A DNA stretch of 64,000 nucleotides from Gottfriedia acidiceleris (GCF_004138285.1 NZ_SCFN01000004.1:1-64000), one strand, 5' to 3'; positions 17,060 through 29,069 are shown, counted from the first letter of the stretch. Translations and numbers: made by a program. Notes: a model not told the origin generated them from the sequence alone.

Positions 17060-20000
17060 TTAAAAGCCATCGAAAAGTGATAATTGGTTTTGATCAGGTA
17101 AGTTTTGTAAACAGCCTTGTTTATCTAAATACTCTAATACTGTTTTTGAAATTTTACTTCTTTGTTGTAAGTCTTCTTTCGAAAGGAATTCTCCGTCTTC
17201 TCTAGATGCAACAATATTTTTAGCCGCATTCGTCCCTAATCCAGGAATCGAATTAAACGGCGGGATTAATTTGTTGCCATTTACTAAAAATTCATCTGCA
17301 CTTGATCGATATAAATCCATTTTTTCAAATGAATAACCTCTTTCACACATTTCCAATGCTAACTCAAGTACAGTCATTAAACTTCGCTCTTTTACTGATG
17401 CATCTAATCCTTTTATCGCAATTTCTTCAATTTTAGCTTTAATCGTACTTGGACCAGCAATCATTGCTTCGATATCGAAATCTTCAGCTCGTACTGTAAA
17501 ATATGCAGCATAATAAAGAATCGGATGGTGAACTTTGAAATATGCAATTCGTACTGCCATTAAAACATATGCTGCAGCGTGGGCTTTTGGGAACATGTAC
17601 TTAATTTTTTTACATGAATCAATATACCAAGCAGGTACTTTATTATTTCTCATTTCTTCTTCCCACTCTGCAGGTACGCCCTTACCTTTACGAACAGATT
17701 CCATTATTTTAAATGCTAATGAAGGCTCTAATCCTTGATATATTAAATAAACCATGATGTCGTCACGACAACCAATTACTTCAGAAAGTGTACAAGTTCC
17801 ACTGTTAATTAATTCAGATGCATTTCCTAGCCATACATCTGTACCATGTGATAAACCAGAAATTTGAACTAGTTCTGAGAATGTAGATGGTTTCGTATCT
17901 TCTAACATTTGACGAACGAATTTTGTTCCGAATTCAGGAATTCCATAAGTACCTGTCTTACAGCCTATTTGTTCCTCTGAAACGCCTAAAGGTTCTGGTC
18001 CGGCAAATATTTTCATAACTTCAGGGTCATCGGTTGGAATCGTTTTTGGATCGATTCCACTTAAGTCTTGAAGCATACGAATAACGGTAGGATCATCGTG
18101 TCCAAGAATATCTAGTTTTAATAAATTATCATGGATTGAATGGAAATCAAAATGTGTTGTTTTCCATTCAGACTTTACATCATCAGCTGGGAACTGAATC
18201 GGTGAAAAATCATAAATGTCCATATAATCTGGAACTACTATAATTCCACCTGGATGCTGTCCAGTTGTTCTTTTCACACCTGTACATCCCATAGCTAATC
18301 GATCATATTCAGCACCACGTAAATTTAGATTATGATCATTTGCATACCCTCTTACATAACCGTATGCTGTCTTATCAGCTACAGTCCCGATTGTACCTGC
18401 ACGATAGACATAGTCCTCACCGAAAAGTACTTTTGTATAATTGTGAGCAGTTGGTTGGTATTCACCGCTGAAATTCAAATCGATATCAGGAACCTTATCT
18501 CCTTTAAATCCAAGGAAGGTTTCGAAAGGAATATCATGACCATCTTTTTTATATGCAGTACCACATTCTGGACAATCTTTGTTCGGTAAATCGAATCCAG
18601 AACCTACAGATCCATCATTGAAAAACTCAGAGTGCTTACAATTTGGACAGACGTAATGTGGTGGAAGTGGATTTACTTCCGTTATTTCTGTCATGGTCGC
18701 CACTAATGATGAACCTACAGATCCCCTTGAACCGACTAGGTACCCATCATCTAATGATTTTTTTACAAGTTTATGCGAAATCAAGTAAATTACGGCAAAA
18801 CCATGTCCAATAATACTTTTTAACTCTTTCTCAAGACGGGCTTCTACAATTTCTGGTAATTGCTCTCCGTAAATAGATCTTGCCATTTGATAGCTCATAT
18901 CACGAACTTCATCTTCAGCACCTTCAATTTTTGGAGTATATAAGTCATCCTTAATTGGTTTAATATCTTCAATTAAACTAGCAATTTTTTGAGTATTTGT
19001 TACGACTATTTCTTTTGCTTTTTCTTCTCCTAAAAATGCGAATGAAGATAGCATCTCATTAGTTGTTCTAAAATGAACATCTGGTAATCGATGTCGATTT
19101 AATGGATTTGCTCCACCTTGAGAACCAACTAAAATTTTTCGATAAATTTGGTCTTCTTTTTGTAAGTGATGAACGTTACCAGTACCAACAACAATTTTTT
19201 CTACCTTTTCAGCCATTTTTACAAGCTTTGAAATTACTTCTCTCAAATGTTGTTCATTTCGAACAATTTCTAATTCCACTAAATGTAAAAGTGTCTCTGG
19301 CGGCATTACTTCTATATAATCATAAAACTCCATTAGCTTTTCTGCTTCTTCAGGAGATTTTTGAACACTTGCCTCAAAAACTTCACCTTTATCACATGCA
19401 GATCCGACTAATATTCCTTCGCGATGTTTCACTAATAATGATCTAGGAACCCTTGCAACTCGATGATGATAATGGATATGAGAATAGGAAACAATTTTAA
19501 ACAAGTTTTTTAATCCAGTTTCATTCGTAGCTAATAGAGTTGCATGTGATGGTCTTGCTCGTTTATAAGCATCGCCTTTCCCCATATTATTATTTAGCTC
19601 GTCATGATAATACATATCCTGCTCTGCTGCATCTTTCAGCATTTTTAGGAGTAAGAAGCCAGTGGCCTCAGCATCGTAAATCGCTCTATGATGTTGTGTT
19701 AAGTTAATATCGAATTTTTTACAGAGTGTATTTAATCGAAAGTTTTTAAAATCTGGATACAAAGTTCTAGCTAACTCAAGCGTATCAATTACACCGTTAT
19801 TTGTAATTCCAATTTCATATTTTTTAAAGCCCATTTGAATAAAGCCCATATCAAATGAAGCATTATGAGCTACTAGTATATCGTCACCCATCCACTCTTT
19901 AAACTCACGAAGTACTACATCAACATTTGGGGCATCTTTTACCATTTCGTCAGTAATTCCCGTCAATTCAATCGTAGTTGCAGATAGTGGATGATGTGGA

Positions 20001-21370
20001 TTTGCAAACCGTTCAAATCGGTCAATGATTTCACCTTTATGAATCTTTACAGCAGCTAACTCGATGATCGTATCATAAACTGCAGAAAGACCTGTTGTCT
20101 CTACGTCAAATACAACATAGGTTGCTTCCTCTAATGAAATATGAGATGGATTATATGCTGTTGGTACACCATCATTTACTAGATTTATTTCAACGCCATA
20201 TAGTATTTTTACACCGTGTTTTTTACCTGCTCCAAATGCTTCAGGGAAGGATTGAACAACTGCATGATCCGTTATTGCAATTGCTTCATGTCCAAACTTA
20301 CCTGCTTGTTTGACTAAATCACCTGCTGAAACGACTGAATCCATTTGGCTCATATGTGTATGAGCGTGTAACTCAATTCTACGCTCTCCTTCTTTTGCTT
20401 CGTCCTTGCGTTCATCTGGAGTAATTTCATTTATATCATTTGCAATCATGACTAAATCACGTACAAATGTATCGTTTTGTACTGATCCTCTTACTTTTAC
20501 CCACATACCCTTTTTAATTTTATTTAACATTGGGATATCTTCTTTATCTCTAGAGAACATTTTGACTAGTATCGAGCTCGTGTAATCAGTTATTTTAAAT
20601 GTAATTAAGACACGGCCACTCTTAAGTTCACGAATTTCAGAATCGAATACATATCCTTGAAGAACTACCCGTTTTTCTTCTTCAATGATTGACGAGATCG
20701 TATTAATTTCAGTTTCCTTAATATAATATCCAACAACAAGAGGACCCTGAGGCTCATCTCCTTCAGCTTCTTCAGCAGCTTCTTTCTTTTCTAATTCAAC
20801 AAGTACTTCCATCGCACGCTTGCGATCTTCTTCAGCTTTTTTCTCAAGAAACTCAGTTTTTTCTTCAACATTATCTTTTATCGTATTCTCAAAAAACAAC
20901 TTAGGAAAACCTACTTTTTGATATAAATCTTGCAGCTGAGGAACGTATCGATTTGTAAAAGCATTCTCTTCAATTAGACTATTTAAATCGATCATTACTT
21001 TATTATTTTCAACTGAAGGTTGGGCAGATTCAATATGTTGTAATATAGGGGATTTCGATTCAACAGATTGAATCATAAATGACCAATAATCAATTACCTT
21101 TTGTTCATCTATTTTTGGATTTTCTGTATTAATTACAACTGAAACATCTGCTATATGTTTAAAAGTTCTTAATAAACTTGTTACAAATACTTGAAATGTT
21201 GCAAAAGGTAAAACATTTTCTATTTTAAAAGTAAACTGCCATTTTTTTTCGCTTTTATTTACTTCAAGATTTACGATTTCCCCATTTTTAAAGTACAGGT
21301 CTCTCATATCTTGGGGAAATTGAAGCTGATCTAATAATAGCTGAAACCGCTCCTGACGTGTTTGTCCCAT
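17060..21370 (-). CDS. polC: DNA polymerase III PolC-type alpha subunit
   Basis: This is the 1436-residue Gram-positive replicative polymerase with built-in proofreading. Visible in order are an N-terminal region, an OB fold (about 230-320), PHP-domain segment 1 ([16 protein letters not shown], about 335-350), and the inserted DEDDh exonuclease ([22 protein letters not shown], and H-x4-D as HRAIYDAEA). PHP segment 2 follows, then the polymerase domain with [11 protein letters not shown] (about 955-965), and a helix-hairpin-helix/tau-binding C terminus ending in SLFDGF. A zinc-binding Cys cluster ([10 protein letters not shown] ... CPECG) lies near 905-940. GGTGA precedes the ATG. It is monocistronic between two terminators. 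Confidence 0.98.
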   Translation of the reverse strand: MGQTRQERFQLLLDQLQFPQDMRDLYFKNGEIVNLEVNKSEKKWQFTFKIENVLPFATFQVFVTSLLRTFKHIADVSVVINTENPKIDEQKVIDYWSFMIQSVESKSPILQHIESAQPSVENNKVMIDLNSLIEENAFTNRYVPQLQDLYQKVGFPKLFFENTIKDNVEEKTEFLEKKAEEDRKRAMEVLVELEKKEAAEEAEGDEPQGPLVVGYYIKETEINTISSIIEEEKRVVLQGYVFDSEIRELKSGRVLITFKITDYTSSILVKMFSRDKEDIPMLNKIKKGMWVKVRGSVQNDTFVRDLVMIANDINEITPDERKDEAKEGERRIELHAHTHMSQMDSVVSAGDLVKQAGKFGHEAIAITDHAVVQSFPEAFGAGKKHGVKILYGVEINLVNDGVPTAYNPSHISLEEATYVVFDVETTGLSAVYDTIIELAAVKIHKGEIIDRFERFANPHHPLSATTIELTGITDEMVKDAPNVDVVLREFKEWMGDDILVAHNASFDMGFIQMGFKKYEIGITNNGVIDTLELARTLYPDFKNFRLNTLCKKFDINLTQHHRAIYDAEATGFLLLKMLKDAAEQDMYYHDELNNNMGKGDAYKRARPSHATLLATNETGLKNLFKIVSYSHIHYHHRVARVPRSLLVKHREGILVGSACDKGEVFEASVQKSPEEAEKLMEFYDYIEVMPPETLLHLVELEIVRNEQHLREVISKLVKMAEKVEKIVVGTGNVHHLQKEDQIYRKILVGSQGGANPLNRHRLPDVHFRTTNEMLSSFAFLGEEKAKEIVVTNTQKIASLIEDIKPIKDDLYTPKIEGAEDEVRDMSYQMARSIYGEQLPEIVEARLEKELKSIIGHGFAVIYLISHKLVKKSLDDGYLVGSRGSVGSSLVATMTEITEVNPLPPHYVCPNCKHSEFFNDGSVGSGFDLPNKDCPECGTAYKKDGHDIPFETFLGFKGDKVPDIDLNFSGEYQPTAHNYTKVLFGEDYVYRAGTIGTVADKTAYGYVRGYANDHNLNLRGAEYDRLAMGCTGVKRTTGQHPGGIIVVPDYMDIYDFSPIQFPADDVKSEWKTTHFDFHSIHDNLLKLDILGHDDPTVIRMLQDLSGIDPKTIPTDDPEVMKIFAGPEPLGVSEEQIGCKTGTYGIPEFGTKFVRQMLEDTKPSTFSELVQISGLSHGTDVWLGNASELINSGTCTLSEVIGCRDDIMVYLIYQGLEPSLAFKIMESVRKGKGVPAEWEEEMRNNKVPAWYIDSCKKIKYMFPKAHAAAYVLMAVRIAYFKVHHPILYYAAYFTVRAEDFDIEAMIAGPSTIKAKIEEIAIKGLDASVKERSLMTVLELALEMCERGYSFEKMDLYRSSADEFLVNGNKLIPPFNSIPGLGTNAAKNIVASREDGEFLSKEDLQQRSKISKTVLEYLDKQGCLQNLPDQNQLSLFDGF

Positions 21371-21385
21371 TTTTTCACCAACCTT

Positions 21386-21413
21386 ATTATATAAATTGCA
21401 GTATATGTGTAAA
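21386..21413 (-). promoter_or_regulatory. Probable sigma-A promoter of polC
   Basis: On the minus strand, TTTACA (21408-21413), 16 bases, then a perfect TATAAT (21386-21391). It directly follows the proS terminator. It would place the transcription start only about nine bases before the ATG, an unusually short leader. Confidence 0.5.
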
Positions 21414-21421
21414 AAAAATCG

Positions 21422-21450
21422 AAAGTACCTCTAAAAATAAGAGGTACTTT
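21422..21450 (-). terminator. proS terminator
   Basis: A perfect 10-bp stem AAAGTACCTC / GAGGTACTTT is followed on the minus strand by a run of eight Ts after CGA, about 45 bases beyond the proS stop. Confidence 0.85.
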
Positions 21451-21494
21451 TTATTTGTGTGCGATTCCCGTAAGGTGTCGCTTCCACTTTTATT

Positions 21495-23192
21495 TTATTT
21501 TAACATATTTATTTCATTCACAAGGTTAGAAATTTCTACTTCTTTACTAACTTCTCCATCTCTTGTTTTAAGTTCTACAATTCCTTCTGCAGCTTTTTTA
21601 CCAACAACTACACGAACAGGAATTCCGAAAAGATCAGCGTCTGCAAATTTCACACCTACACGTTCATTTCGGTCATCTAATAATACATCTTGTCCAATCT
21701 CTTTTAATGTTTTATAAATATCGTCTGCTAAATTTACTTGCTCTTCATTCTTTGTATTTACAGTAATGACATGTACATCAAAAGGAGCTAGATTTTTAGG
21801 CCATACAATACCTTTCTCATCATTATATTGCTCTACAATTGCAGCTAATGTACGAGATACACCGATTCCATAGCATCCCATAATGATCGGATTCGATTTA
21901 CCATTTTCATCAAGGAATGTTGCATTCATAGACTCAGAATATTTTGTACCTAATTTGAATACATGACCTACTTCAATACCTTTTGCGAATGAAATAGTTC
22001 CTTTACCGTCTGGTGATAAGTCACCTTCTTGAATAAATCTTAAGTCTACGAAATCTTTAACATTATAGTCTCTATTTACAGTTACGTTAATGTAGTGATA
22101 GCCTTCTTCATTTGCTCCACAGCAACCATTTACAATACCTTTAATTGCATTATCCGCTAATACTAGTAAATCAGATTTTACTCCAATTGGACCTAATGAT
22201 CCTATTTCACAGTTCATTAGTTCTTTTACTTCTTCTTTAGAAGCAAGCTCTACTGAATGTGCACCTAAATAATTCTTTAATTTAATATCGTTGATTTCGT
22301 GGTCACCACGAGCAAGTACTAATACAAAACTTTCATCTGCTTTGAAAATAATTGATTTAATGCTTTTTTCAATCGGTAAGTTTAAGAATTCAATTACTTC
22401 ATCGATTGTTTTTTGATTTGGCGTTTCTACTTTTTGAACTTCTTCTAATTTCTCATCAGATGGTTCGTAATTCGTCACAACTGGCGCCATTTCAATATTT
22501 GCTGCATAGCTAGATTGATTTGAAAATGCGATTGTATCTTCACCAATGTCAGATAATACCATGAATTCATGCGTATCTTTTCCACCCATCGCTCCTGAAT
22601 CAGCAACAACCGCTCTGAAATTTAATCCACAACGAGTAAATACGTTGCTATAAGCTGTAAATAAACGATCATATACTTCATCCAAGCTTTCTTGTGATGC
22701 ATGGAAAGAATATGCATCTTTCATTAAAAATTCACGCCCGCGAAGTAGTCCAAAACGAGGACGTTTTTCATCACGGAATTTTGATTGTACTTGATAAAGT
22801 GTAATCGGTAATTTTTTATATGATTTTAATTCATCGCGAATAATGGAAGTAACAACTTCCTCGTGAGTCGCCCCTAATGCAAATCCTCTACCGTGACGAT
22901 CTCTTAAACGCATTAGTTCTGGACCAAAATTATCCCAACGACCTGATTCTTCCCATAATTCTTGTGCCTGCATTGATGGCATTAACATTTCCATCGCACC
23001 GGCATTATTCATTTCTTCTCGAACGATATTTGCTACTTTTTGAAGAACTTTATTTCCTAAAGGTAAGAAACTATATATACCAGATGCATTTTGTCTAATA
23101 AAACCTGCTCTTAATAATAATTGATGGCTTTTAATATCTGCATCTGATGGTACTTCACGAAGAGTTGGACTATATACGATACTTTGTTTCAA
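21495..23192 (-). CDS. proS: Prolyl-tRNA synthetase (bacterial type)
   Basis: Class II aminoacyl-tRNA synthetase of 565 residues. Motif 1 lies around residues 45-75, motif 2 around 140-160 ([21 protein letters not shown]), and motif 3 around 440-455 ([10 protein letters not shown]). The INS editing insertion between motifs 2 and 3 (about 230-390), which clears mischarged Ala-tRNA(Pro), is present. The C-terminal anticodon-binding domain follows. The start is TTG at 23192, with GAGGTGA upstream. It follows rseP after a large hairpin, as in B. subtilis gene order. Confidence 0.97.
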   Translation of the reverse strand: MKQSIVYSPTLREVPSDADIKSHQLLLRAGFIRQNASGIYSFLPLGNKVLQKVANIVREEMNNAGAMEMLMPSMQAQELWEESGRWDNFGPELMRLRDRHGRGFALGATHEEVVTSIIRDELKSYKKLPITLYQVQSKFRDEKRPRFGLLRGREFLMKDAYSFHASQESLDEVYDRLFTAYSNVFTRCGLNFRAVVADSGAMGGKDTHEFMVLSDIGEDTIAFSNQSSYAANIEMAPVVTNYEPSDEKLEEVQKVETPNQKTIDEVIEFLNLPIEKSIKSIIFKADESFVLVLARGDHEINDIKLKNYLGAHSVELASKEEVKELMNCEIGSLGPIGVKSDLLVLADNAIKGIVNGCCGANEEGYHYINVTVNRDYNVKDFVDLRFIQEGDLSPDGKGTISFAKGIEVGHVFKLGTKYSESMNATFLDENGKSNPIIMGCYGIGVSRTLAAIVEQYNDEKGIVWPKNLAPFDVHVITVNTKNEEQVNLADDIYKTLKEIGQDVLLDDRNERVGVKFADADLFGIPVRVVVGKKAAEGIVELKTRDGEVSKEVEISNLVNEINMLK

Positions 23193-23330
23193 AAGGATTC
23201 ACCTCATATTTTTCTTTAATTCTTATATTCTTTTTAATAATTTTTTGTAAAAATAGATGTTGTAATTGACTTGAAATTTACATGAAACAATACATACAAA
23301 CAACGAATCTAAAAAAGAGCTTTGTAAGAT

Positions 23331-23416
23331 AAGAATCCGCTCCCACTTAAAACGGGCTAATTGACAATCAATATGTCACTAAGCCCGTTTTATAAGCAAG
23401 TAAGTCGCGGATTCTT
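23331..23416. repeat. 86-bp double dyad between rseP and proS
   Basis: The outer arms AAGAATCCGC / GCGGATTCTT (10 bp, perfect) enclose inner arms AAAACGGGCT / AGCCCGTTTT (23349-23358 with 23382-23391). The inner stem can terminate rseP transcription. The outer perfect arms make the whole a long cruciform that is bigger than a terminator needs. Confidence 0.7.
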
Positions 23417-23461
23417 TAAACAAAATTCATAAAATTACACGTTTAAATTAAACAGAGCTTC

Positions 23462-24718
23462 TTATAAGAAAAATCTTTTAATATCGTTCCAAGTTACGAT
23501 GATCATTAATAACATTAAAAGCGCAAAACCAATAAAGTGAACGACACCTTCTTTTTGGCGATCTATTGGTCGACCTCTTAATGCTTCTATTGCAAAAAAT
23601 GTTAGTCTTCCTCCATCAAGAGCTGGTAATGGTAATAAATTCATAATACCAAGGTTGATACTTAAAAATGCTGCCCATTTCATTAAGTAGAAGATACCTG
23701 ATTGTGCAGCTTGATCTGTTACTTGATAAATACCAACTGGACCAGAAAGATTATTGATTGAGAATTGACCAGATACTAAATGACCAACTGCTAATACAAT
23801 TTCTTTTGTCCATCCAATTGTTTCAGTTATACCATATTTAACCGAAGAAAAAACATTCTTTTCAACAGGTGCATATACACCGATTAAACCATTAACTTTA
23901 TGATCGATTGTTTCTGATTTTGGAGTGATTGGAATCGATATAACTTTGTTATCTCTTTTCACTTTAAATAATAATTCTTTACTTGGGCTTTCTCTAACAA
24001 TTTTAACTACTTCTGCCCATTTTGAAACTTCTTTATTATCAATTGATAAAACAATGTCGCCTTCTTTTAGACCAGCAGTTTGTGCTGGACCTTTTGGAAG
24101 TAATTCACCAATTTTAGCATCATTTATTGGAGTTCCTTGAAGTAATCCCAATAAAATAAAAATCACTAAAGCTAGAACAAAATTCATCATTGGGCCTGCA
24201 AAAATGGCAATCGCTCTTTTTCCTACTGATTTACTATTAAATTGTCGGTTATACGGAGCAATCTGGTGACCTTGTCCTTCACTATAAATGAACGCTTTTT
24301 CATTTACATTGAATTTTGATACACCTTCAGTTCCTTCTTCAGTACCAATGATTTCTAACTTATGCTCTAAATCTATTGAATCAACTTCAACAAAACGAAG
24401 ATCTTGGAAACGATCAAACTGATCAACTACAATTTTAGTAACTTCACCGATTGAGCTAAATTGTAAACCGATATGTGATCCAGGCTTTACTTGTACCATT
24501 TCTGGATCTTCTCCAGCATAACGAACATAACCACCAAGCGGCAATAATCTTATTGTGTATGTAGTTTCATTTCGATAAAATGAGAAAACCTTTGGACCAA
24601 ATCCAATTGCAAATTCTCTACATAATATACCAGCACGTTTTGCAAAATATAGATGTCCTAGTTCATGAAAAAATACAAGTGCGCCAAAAATTACAACAAA
24701 CGCTATAACTGTATTCAT
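23462..24718 (-). CDS. rseP: Site-2 intramembrane metalloprotease RseP (RasP)
   Basis: RasP cleaves membrane-spanning anti-sigma factors such as RsiW and remnant signal peptides. The 418-residue protein has the zinc motif H18-E-L-G-H22 in the first transmembrane segment, a PDZ domain (about 195-275), and the LPALDGG motif near 370, providing the third ligand Asp in the second catalytic helix. Additional membrane segments occur near 175-190, 345-360 and 395-412. AAGGGTGG precedes the ATG. It follows dxr by 13 bases and is part of the uppS-cdsA-dxr-rseP cell-envelope cluster. Confidence 0.96.
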   Translation of the reverse strand: MNTVIAFVVIFGALVFFHELGHLYFAKRAGILCREFAIGFGPKVFSFYRNETTYTIRLLPLGGYVRYAGEDPEMVQVKPGSHIGLQFSSIGEVTKIVVDQFDRFQDLRFVEVDSIDLEHKLEIIGTEEGTEGVSKFNVNEKAFIYSEGQGHQIAPYNRQFNSKSVGKRAIAIFAGPMMNFVLALVIFILLGLLQGTPINDAKIGELLPKGPAQTAGLKEGDIVLSIDNKEVSKWAEVVKIVRESPSKELLFKVKRDNKVISIPITPKSETIDHKVNGLIGVYAPVEKNVFSSVKYGITETIGWTKEIVLAVGHLVSGQFSINNLSGPVGIYQVTDQAAQSGIFYLMKWAAFLSINLGIMNLLPLPALDGGRLTFFAIEALRGRPIDRQKEGVVHFIGFALLMLLMIIVTWNDIKRFFL

Positions 24719-24731
24719 GTAATTACCACCC

Positions 24732-25889
24732 TTACTTTATTAGTGATGAAACGAATTGTCTTGTTTGATCATCAATGTTACGAATTTCTTCTAATGAAGG
24801 TTTACTTATTACATTGTGTTTTTCAAGAGCGTTTTCTATTAAATTCTCAATTTGTAAGAATGATATTTTATTCTGTAAAAAAGCAGCTACCGCTTCCTCA
24901 TTTGCTGCATTTAATACAGTTGGTAAACTACCGCCAACTTTTCCTGCTTGATAAGCATAATCCAAACATTTAAACCTGTTAAAATCCATCTCTTGGAAAT
25001 GAAGTGTCCCAAATTTAATTAAATCTAATGGCTTATGATTATTAATTGGTTTTCTTGAAGGATAGTTTAGTGCATAGGCAATCGGTACTCTCATATCAGG
25101 TGTTCCTAATTGTGCCATTACACTTCCGTCATCGAATTCAATCATAGAGTGAATAACACTTTCTCTATGAAGTACTACATCAATTTTTTCATATGGCATA
25201 TTAAATAGCCAATGTGCTTCAATCACTTCTAATCCTTTATTCATCATTGTAGCTGAATCAATTGTAATCTTTGCACCCATTGACCAATTTGGATGGTTTA
25301 GAGCATCTTCAATTGTAACATCCTTTAATTGTTCTCTTGTTTTATCTCTAAAACTACCACCTGAAGCTGTGATGATTAATTTATGTATTTCACTAGGGTT
25401 TTCACCATTTAAACATTGATAGATTGCTGAATGCTCACTATCTACTGGTAATATTGAGACACCATATTTTTCTGCTTCAGCCATTACTATATGGCCTGCT
25501 GTTACTAATGTCTCTTTATTCGCTAGTGCGATTGTTTTACCATTTTGGATTGCTTTCATAGTGGGAACTAAACCTACACTTCCAACAACAGCGTTAACAA
25601 GTATTGTACTGTCTTCATGGACTGCAACTTCGATGAGACCTTCTTCACCATATAACACTTTAGTTTCCGATGGGATGCCTAAGCTCGTCAGTTTTTCAGC
25701 CTCTTCTTTACCTGCAACTGAAACTAGTTTTGGTTTAAATTCTAAAATAATCTTATATAACTCATCAATATTTCTCCCAGCTGAACACGCGACTAATTTA
25801 AAATCATTTGATTGATTTCTAATAATATCGAGTGTTTGTATACCGATTGAACCAGTTGCTCCGAGTAAGCTGATTTTCTTCATTTTCAT
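24732..25889 (-). CDS. dxr: 1-deoxy-D-xylulose 5-phosphate reductoisomerase
   Basis: Dxr (IspC) catalyses the first committed step of the MEP isoprenoid pathway, feeding UppS next door. About 385 residues, with an N-terminal NADPH-binding [12 protein letters not shown], the metal/substrate loop SGGSFRD (about 180), and [30 protein letters not shown] (in two parts, about 202-232). AAGGAG precedes two in-frame ATGs, at 25889 (four bases) and 25883 (ten bases); I use the first, the second matches the family N terminus equally well. Confidence 0.96.
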   Translation of the reverse strand: MKMKKISLLGATGSIGIQTLDIIRNQSNDFKLVACSAGRNIDELYKIILEFKPKLVSVAGKEEAEKLTSLGIPSETKVLYGEEGLIEVAVHEDSTILVNAVVGSVGLVPTMKAIQNGKTIALANKETLVTAGHIVMAEAEKYGVSILPVDSEHSAIYQCLNGENPSEIHKLIITASGGSFRDKTREQLKDVTIEDALNHPNWSMGAKITIDSATMMNKGLEVIEAHWLFNMPYEKIDVVLHRESVIHSMIEFDDGSVMAQLGTPDMRVPIAYALNYPSRKPINNHKPLDLIKFGTLHFQEMDFNRFKCLDYAYQAGKVGGSLPTVLNAANEEAVAAFLQNKISFLQIENLIENALEKHNVISKPSLEEIRNIDDQTRQFVSSLIK

Positions 25890-25916
25890 ATGTCTCCTTA
25901 AATACAAAAACTAATA

Positions 25917-26705
25917 CTATAATGTAAATAGTAAATAGACTATTGGCAATGTGAAAATGATACTATCAAATCTGTCTAAAATCCCACCATGACCAGGTAA
26001 TAATTTTCCTGAGTCTTTAACACCGTAGTACCTTTTATATGCAGATTGTACGAGATCACCTAATTGACCAAAAATCGAAACAAGAACAGCTACTAATACT
26101 AAATATAGTATTGAATGATTTAACGTTAACATAATCGATAAAATTACTGCAACTACTACAGCACAAATAATTCCACCTATCGAACCTTCAATTGTTTTAT
26201 TAGGACTAATATCTGGCCAAAGTTTTGTTTTACCTGTGGCTTTCCCAATAAAATATGCACCCGAATCAGTTGCCCAAATTACGAATAATGGGAAGAAGAA
26301 GTATGAAATTCCCATATTTCTCATCTCGTACATATAATGAAATCCGAATCCTACATATAAACTACTTAGTACTACAAAAGAAGCATCTTCAAAAGTAAAT
26401 GTATTCTTTGTAATTACCGTATATGATAAAAGTAAAAGGATTAGTACTATTGAAATTTCAGTTTTACCGATTTCTACAGGAAAAATCCTATTTGATAAGT
26501 CATTTGGTGTAATTGCTACCCATGTTAAGATTAATCCAAGAACAGTTTGTGCACTAGATAAATTAAACTTTTTCATTTTAATCAATTCAAAATAGCCGAT
26601 TGTGCCAAGTGCAAATACAAGTAAACCAAACGGCCATTCACCAAATATTACTAATCCTAAAAATAATGCTCCAGCTATAACTCCTGTTATAATACGCTGT
26701 TTCAA
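25917..26705 (-). CDS. cdsA: Phosphatidate cytidylyltransferase
   Basis: CdsA makes CDP-diacylglycerol from phosphatidic acid and CTP, the branch point of phospholipid synthesis. The 262-residue integral membrane protein has about seven or eight hydrophobic segments. The signature lies in [19 protein letters not shown] followed by [13 protein letters not shown], and the C-terminal GxLGDLxxSxxKR-type segment reads [14 protein letters not shown], followed by [18 protein letters not shown]. Start is TTG at 26705 with GGTGA six bases upstream. It follows uppS by 17 bases. Confidence 0.96.
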   Translation of the reverse strand: MKQRIITGVIAGALFLGLVIFGEWPFGLLVFALGTIGYFELIKMKKFNLSSAQTVLGLILTWVAITPNDLSNRIFPVEIGKTEISIVLILLLLSYTVITKNTFTFEDASFVVLSSLYVGFGFHYMYEMRNMGISYFFFPLFVIWATDSGAYFIGKATGKTKLWPDISPNKTIEGSIGGIICAVVVAVILSIMLTLNHSILYLVLVAVLVSIFGQLGDLVQSAYKRYYGVKDSGKLLPGHGGILDRFDSIIFTLPIVYLLFTL

Positions 26706-26722
26706 GTTCGTTCACCGCTTTC

Positions 26723-27502
26723 TTAAATACCACCATATCTTCTTGCTCGATTTTGATATTCTTTTACCGCATCAATTAAACATTCTTCGGTAAAATCGGG
26801 CCATAATACATCTGTAAAATATAGTTCAGAATAAGCAATTTGCCAAAGCATAAAATTACTAATCCTTAATTCACCACTTGTTCTAATTAACAAATCTGGA
26901 TCTTTAAAATCACTAGTCATTAAATAACCATTAAACAAGTCTTCATTAATTTCTTCTTTATTTATTTTATTATCCAATACATCAGAAGAAATCTTTTTAA
27001 CTGCAGAAATAATTTCGTCTCTTGATCCATAATTTAGGGCAAAATTTAATACCATACCCGTATTATTTTTAGTTTCCTCTACTGCCCTTAATACTGCATC
27101 TGTTGTATAGCTTGGTAATTGCTCTTTATTTCCAGTTAATCTTACCTGCACATTTTCTTCGATTAATTCAGGTAAAAATGTACCTAGAAATTCTTGTGGT
27201 AATTTCATTAAGAATTCTACTTCAGTTTTAGGCCTTTTCCAATTCTCAGTTGAAAAAGCATATAGAGTTAAAGTCTTTACGCCTAGTTTACTCGCAGTTC
27301 TTGCAATTTTTCGAACTACTTTCATTCCCTCATAGTGTCCCTTAACCCTTGGTAGATTCCTCTTTTGTGCCCATCTACCATTACCATCCATTATTATTGC
27401 AACATGCTCAGGAATTACTCCGTCGACCCCATTTAATTGCGAACTTGGAGGTACATTTTTCTCTTCTTTTTTCCTTTTAAAAAAAGAAATTAATTTAAAC
27501 AT
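26723..27502 (-). CDS. uppS: Undecaprenyl diphosphate synthase
   Basis: This cis-prenyltransferase makes the C55 lipid carrier used for peptidoglycan and teichoic acids. In the 259-residue protein the catalytic Asp39 lies in IIMDGNGRWAQKR. Other family motifs are TLYAFSTENWKRP (about 95-107) and the C-terminal DLLIRTSGELRISNFMLWQ. An N-terminal Lys-rich extension precedes the catalytic core. GGAGG precedes the ATG. Confidence 0.97.
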   Translation of the reverse strand: MFKLISFFKRKKEEKNVPPSSQLNGVDGVIPEHVAIIMDGNGRWAQKRNLPRVKGHYEGMKVVRKIARTASKLGVKTLTLYAFSTENWKRPKTEVEFLMKLPQEFLGTFLPELIEENVQVRLTGNKEQLPSYTTDAVLRAVEETKNNTGMVLNFALNYGSRDEIISAVKKISSDVLDNKINKEEINEDLFNGYLMTSDFKDPDLLIRTSGELRISNFMLWQIAYSELYFTDVLWPDFTEECLIDAVKEYQNRARRYGGI

Positions 27503-27540
27503 CTTTAATCCTCCGTTTAAGTATATCTAATTAAAGCATT

Positions 27541-27579
27541 GAGTAAAAAAACCCCCTTAAACAGAGGGTCTTTTTACTC
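27541..27579 (-). terminator. frr terminator
   Basis: GACCCTC pairs with the GGGGGT side and is followed by seven Ts on the minus strand. GAGTAAAAA / TTTTTACTC arms extend the stem outward to 39 bases. It separates frr from uppS. Confidence 0.85.
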
Positions 27580-27581
27580 AA

Positions 27582-27664
27582 AGCGCTTAGTTTATTTAAT
27601 TATAATGCAATAATGAAATTATGTAATAGCATAATATGAAAAATTCATTATTTTTCTAAGCGCT
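27582..27664. repeat. 83-bp palindromic element between frr and uppS
   Basis: The outer arms AGCGCTTAG / CTAAGCGCT (27582-27590 and 27656-27664) are perfect, and an inner pair AATAATGAA / TTCATTATT is nested within them. It lies just upstream of the frr terminator on the transcript. Function unknown. Confidence 0.6.
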
Positions 27665-27690
27665 AGTAAGATATACCTTGCAATGCAGTA

Positions 27691-28248
27691 TTAAACTTCC
27701 ATTATCTCTTTTTCTTTTTCTTTTGTGATTCCATCGATTTTTTCGATATGTGAATCTGTTTGTTTTTGAATGTCTTCTACAAGACCACGTAATTCATCTT
27801 CAGTAATTTCACCATTTTTTTCTGCTTTTTTAAGATCATCATTTGCATCACGGCGGATGTTACGTACAGCTACTTTAGCATCTTCAGCAGACTTTTTAAC
27901 TACTTTTACTAAATCGCGACGGCGCTCTTCTGTTAATGGTGGGAAACTAATTCTGATTACAGTTCCATCATTTGAAGGATTTAAGCCTAAGTCAGCTTTT
28001 TGAATCGCTTTATCCATATCATTAATTACTGTTTTATCGTAAGGAGTAATTAATAATAATCTTGCTTCTGGTACTGAAATATTTGCCATTTGGTTGATTG
28101 GTGTCGGAGCACCATAATATTCAACTAAAACTTTATCTAAAATAGCTGGGTTCGCACGACCAGCACGTACTGTTGCTAATTCTCTAGAGAAAGCAGAAAC
28201 AGCTTTTGTCATTCTTTCTTTTGCTAAAGAAATGATTTGATTAGACAT
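27691..28248 (-). CDS. frr: Ribosome recycling factor
   Basis: RRF, with EF-G, splits post-termination ribosomes. The 185-residue tRNA-mimic has the conserved [19 protein letters not shown] segment (about 28-46) at the domain border, and [15 protein letters not shown] and [16 protein letters not shown] in domain I. The PyrH stop and frr start are only two bases apart (28251 and 28248), so the genes are coupled. AGGGGAAAT serves as the ribosome-binding site. Confidence 0.98.
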   Translation of the reverse strand: MSNQIISLAKERMTKAVSAFSRELATVRAGRANPAILDKVLVEYYGAPTPINQMANISVPEARLLLITPYDKTVINDMDKAIQKADLGLNPSNDGTVIRISFPPLTEERRRDLVKVVKKSAEDAKVAVRNIRRDANDDLKKAEKNGEITEDELRGLVEDIQKQTDSHIEKIDGITKEKEKEIMEV

Positions 28249-28250
28249 CT

Positions 28251-28973
28251 TTATTTCCCCTTTACTATTGTTCCAATATTTTCGCCAAGTACGGCACGTT
28301 TAATATTTCCTTCTTCCATAATTGAGAATACAATTAATGGAATATCATTGTCCATACATAAAGAAGATGCAGTTGAATCCATTACACCTAAACCTTCTTT
28401 TAATACATCTAAATATGTAAGAGTTTCGTATTTTACAGCAGTTTTATCGATTGATGGGTCAGCTGAATATACTCCGTCTACATTATTTTTAGCCATTAAA
28501 ATAACATCTGCTTCAATTTCAGCAGCACGTAATGCAGCAGTAGTATCAGTTGAGAAATAAGGATTTCCTGTACCAGCAGCAAAAATTACAACACGTTTTT
28601 TCTCTAAATGACGAATTGCTTTACGACGGATATATGGTTCTGCAACTTGACGCATTTCAATTGATGATTGTACACGAGATTGTACACCAAGTGTTTCAAG
28701 ACTATCTTGAAGTGCTAATGAGTTCATTACTGTACCTAACATGCCCATGTAGTCTGCTGTAGCTCGGTCCATTCCCATTTCGCTACCAGTCTTACCACGC
28801 CAAATGTTTCCAGCACCTACTACTACTGCAACTTCAACATCTAATTCTGCAATTTCTTTTACTTGTTCAGCAATTGATTTAATAACAGATGGATTAATTC
28901 CAAATCCTTGTCCGCCAGCTAGTGCCTCACCACTAAGTTTTAATACTACGCGATTATACTTTGCTTTACTCAT
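28251..28973 (-). CDS. pyrH: UMP kinase
   Basis: PyrH phosphorylates UMP to UDP and belongs to the amino-acid-kinase fold, unlike eukaryotic UMP kinases. About 240 residues with VLKLSGEAL near the N terminus, [10 protein letters not shown] (about 50-60), [14 protein letters not shown] and the nucleotide-binding [13 protein letters not shown] (about 130-142). GGAGGG precedes the ATG at 28973; the in-frame ATG four codons earlier lacks a site. It follows tsf after a terminator and leads frr. Confidence 0.97.
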   Translation of the reverse strand: MSKAKYNRVVLKLSGEALAGGQGFGINPSVIKSIAEQVKEIAELDVEVAVVVGAGNIWRGKTGSEMGMDRATADYMGMLGTVMNSLALQDSLETLGVQSRVQSSIEMRQVAEPYIRRKAIRHLEKKRVVIFAAGTGNPYFSTDTTAALRAAEIEADVILMAKNNVDGVYSADPSIDKTAVKYETLTYLDVLKEGLGVMDSTASSLCMDNDIPLIVFSIMEEGNIKRAVLGENIGTIVKGK

Positions 28974-29021
28974 AATACCCTCCATTTACGTACATCTATG
29001 TATTTAATTTACGTTCTTTAA

Positions 29022-29052
29022 AAAATAGGGAACACATAGTGTCCCCTATTTT
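29022..29052 (-). terminator. tsf terminator
   Basis: A perfect 9-bp stem AAAATAGGG / CCCTATTTT, with T-runs on the minus strand, lies 18 bases after the tsf stop. Confidence 0.85.
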
Positions 29053-29069
29053 CATTCAAAGTAACTATA

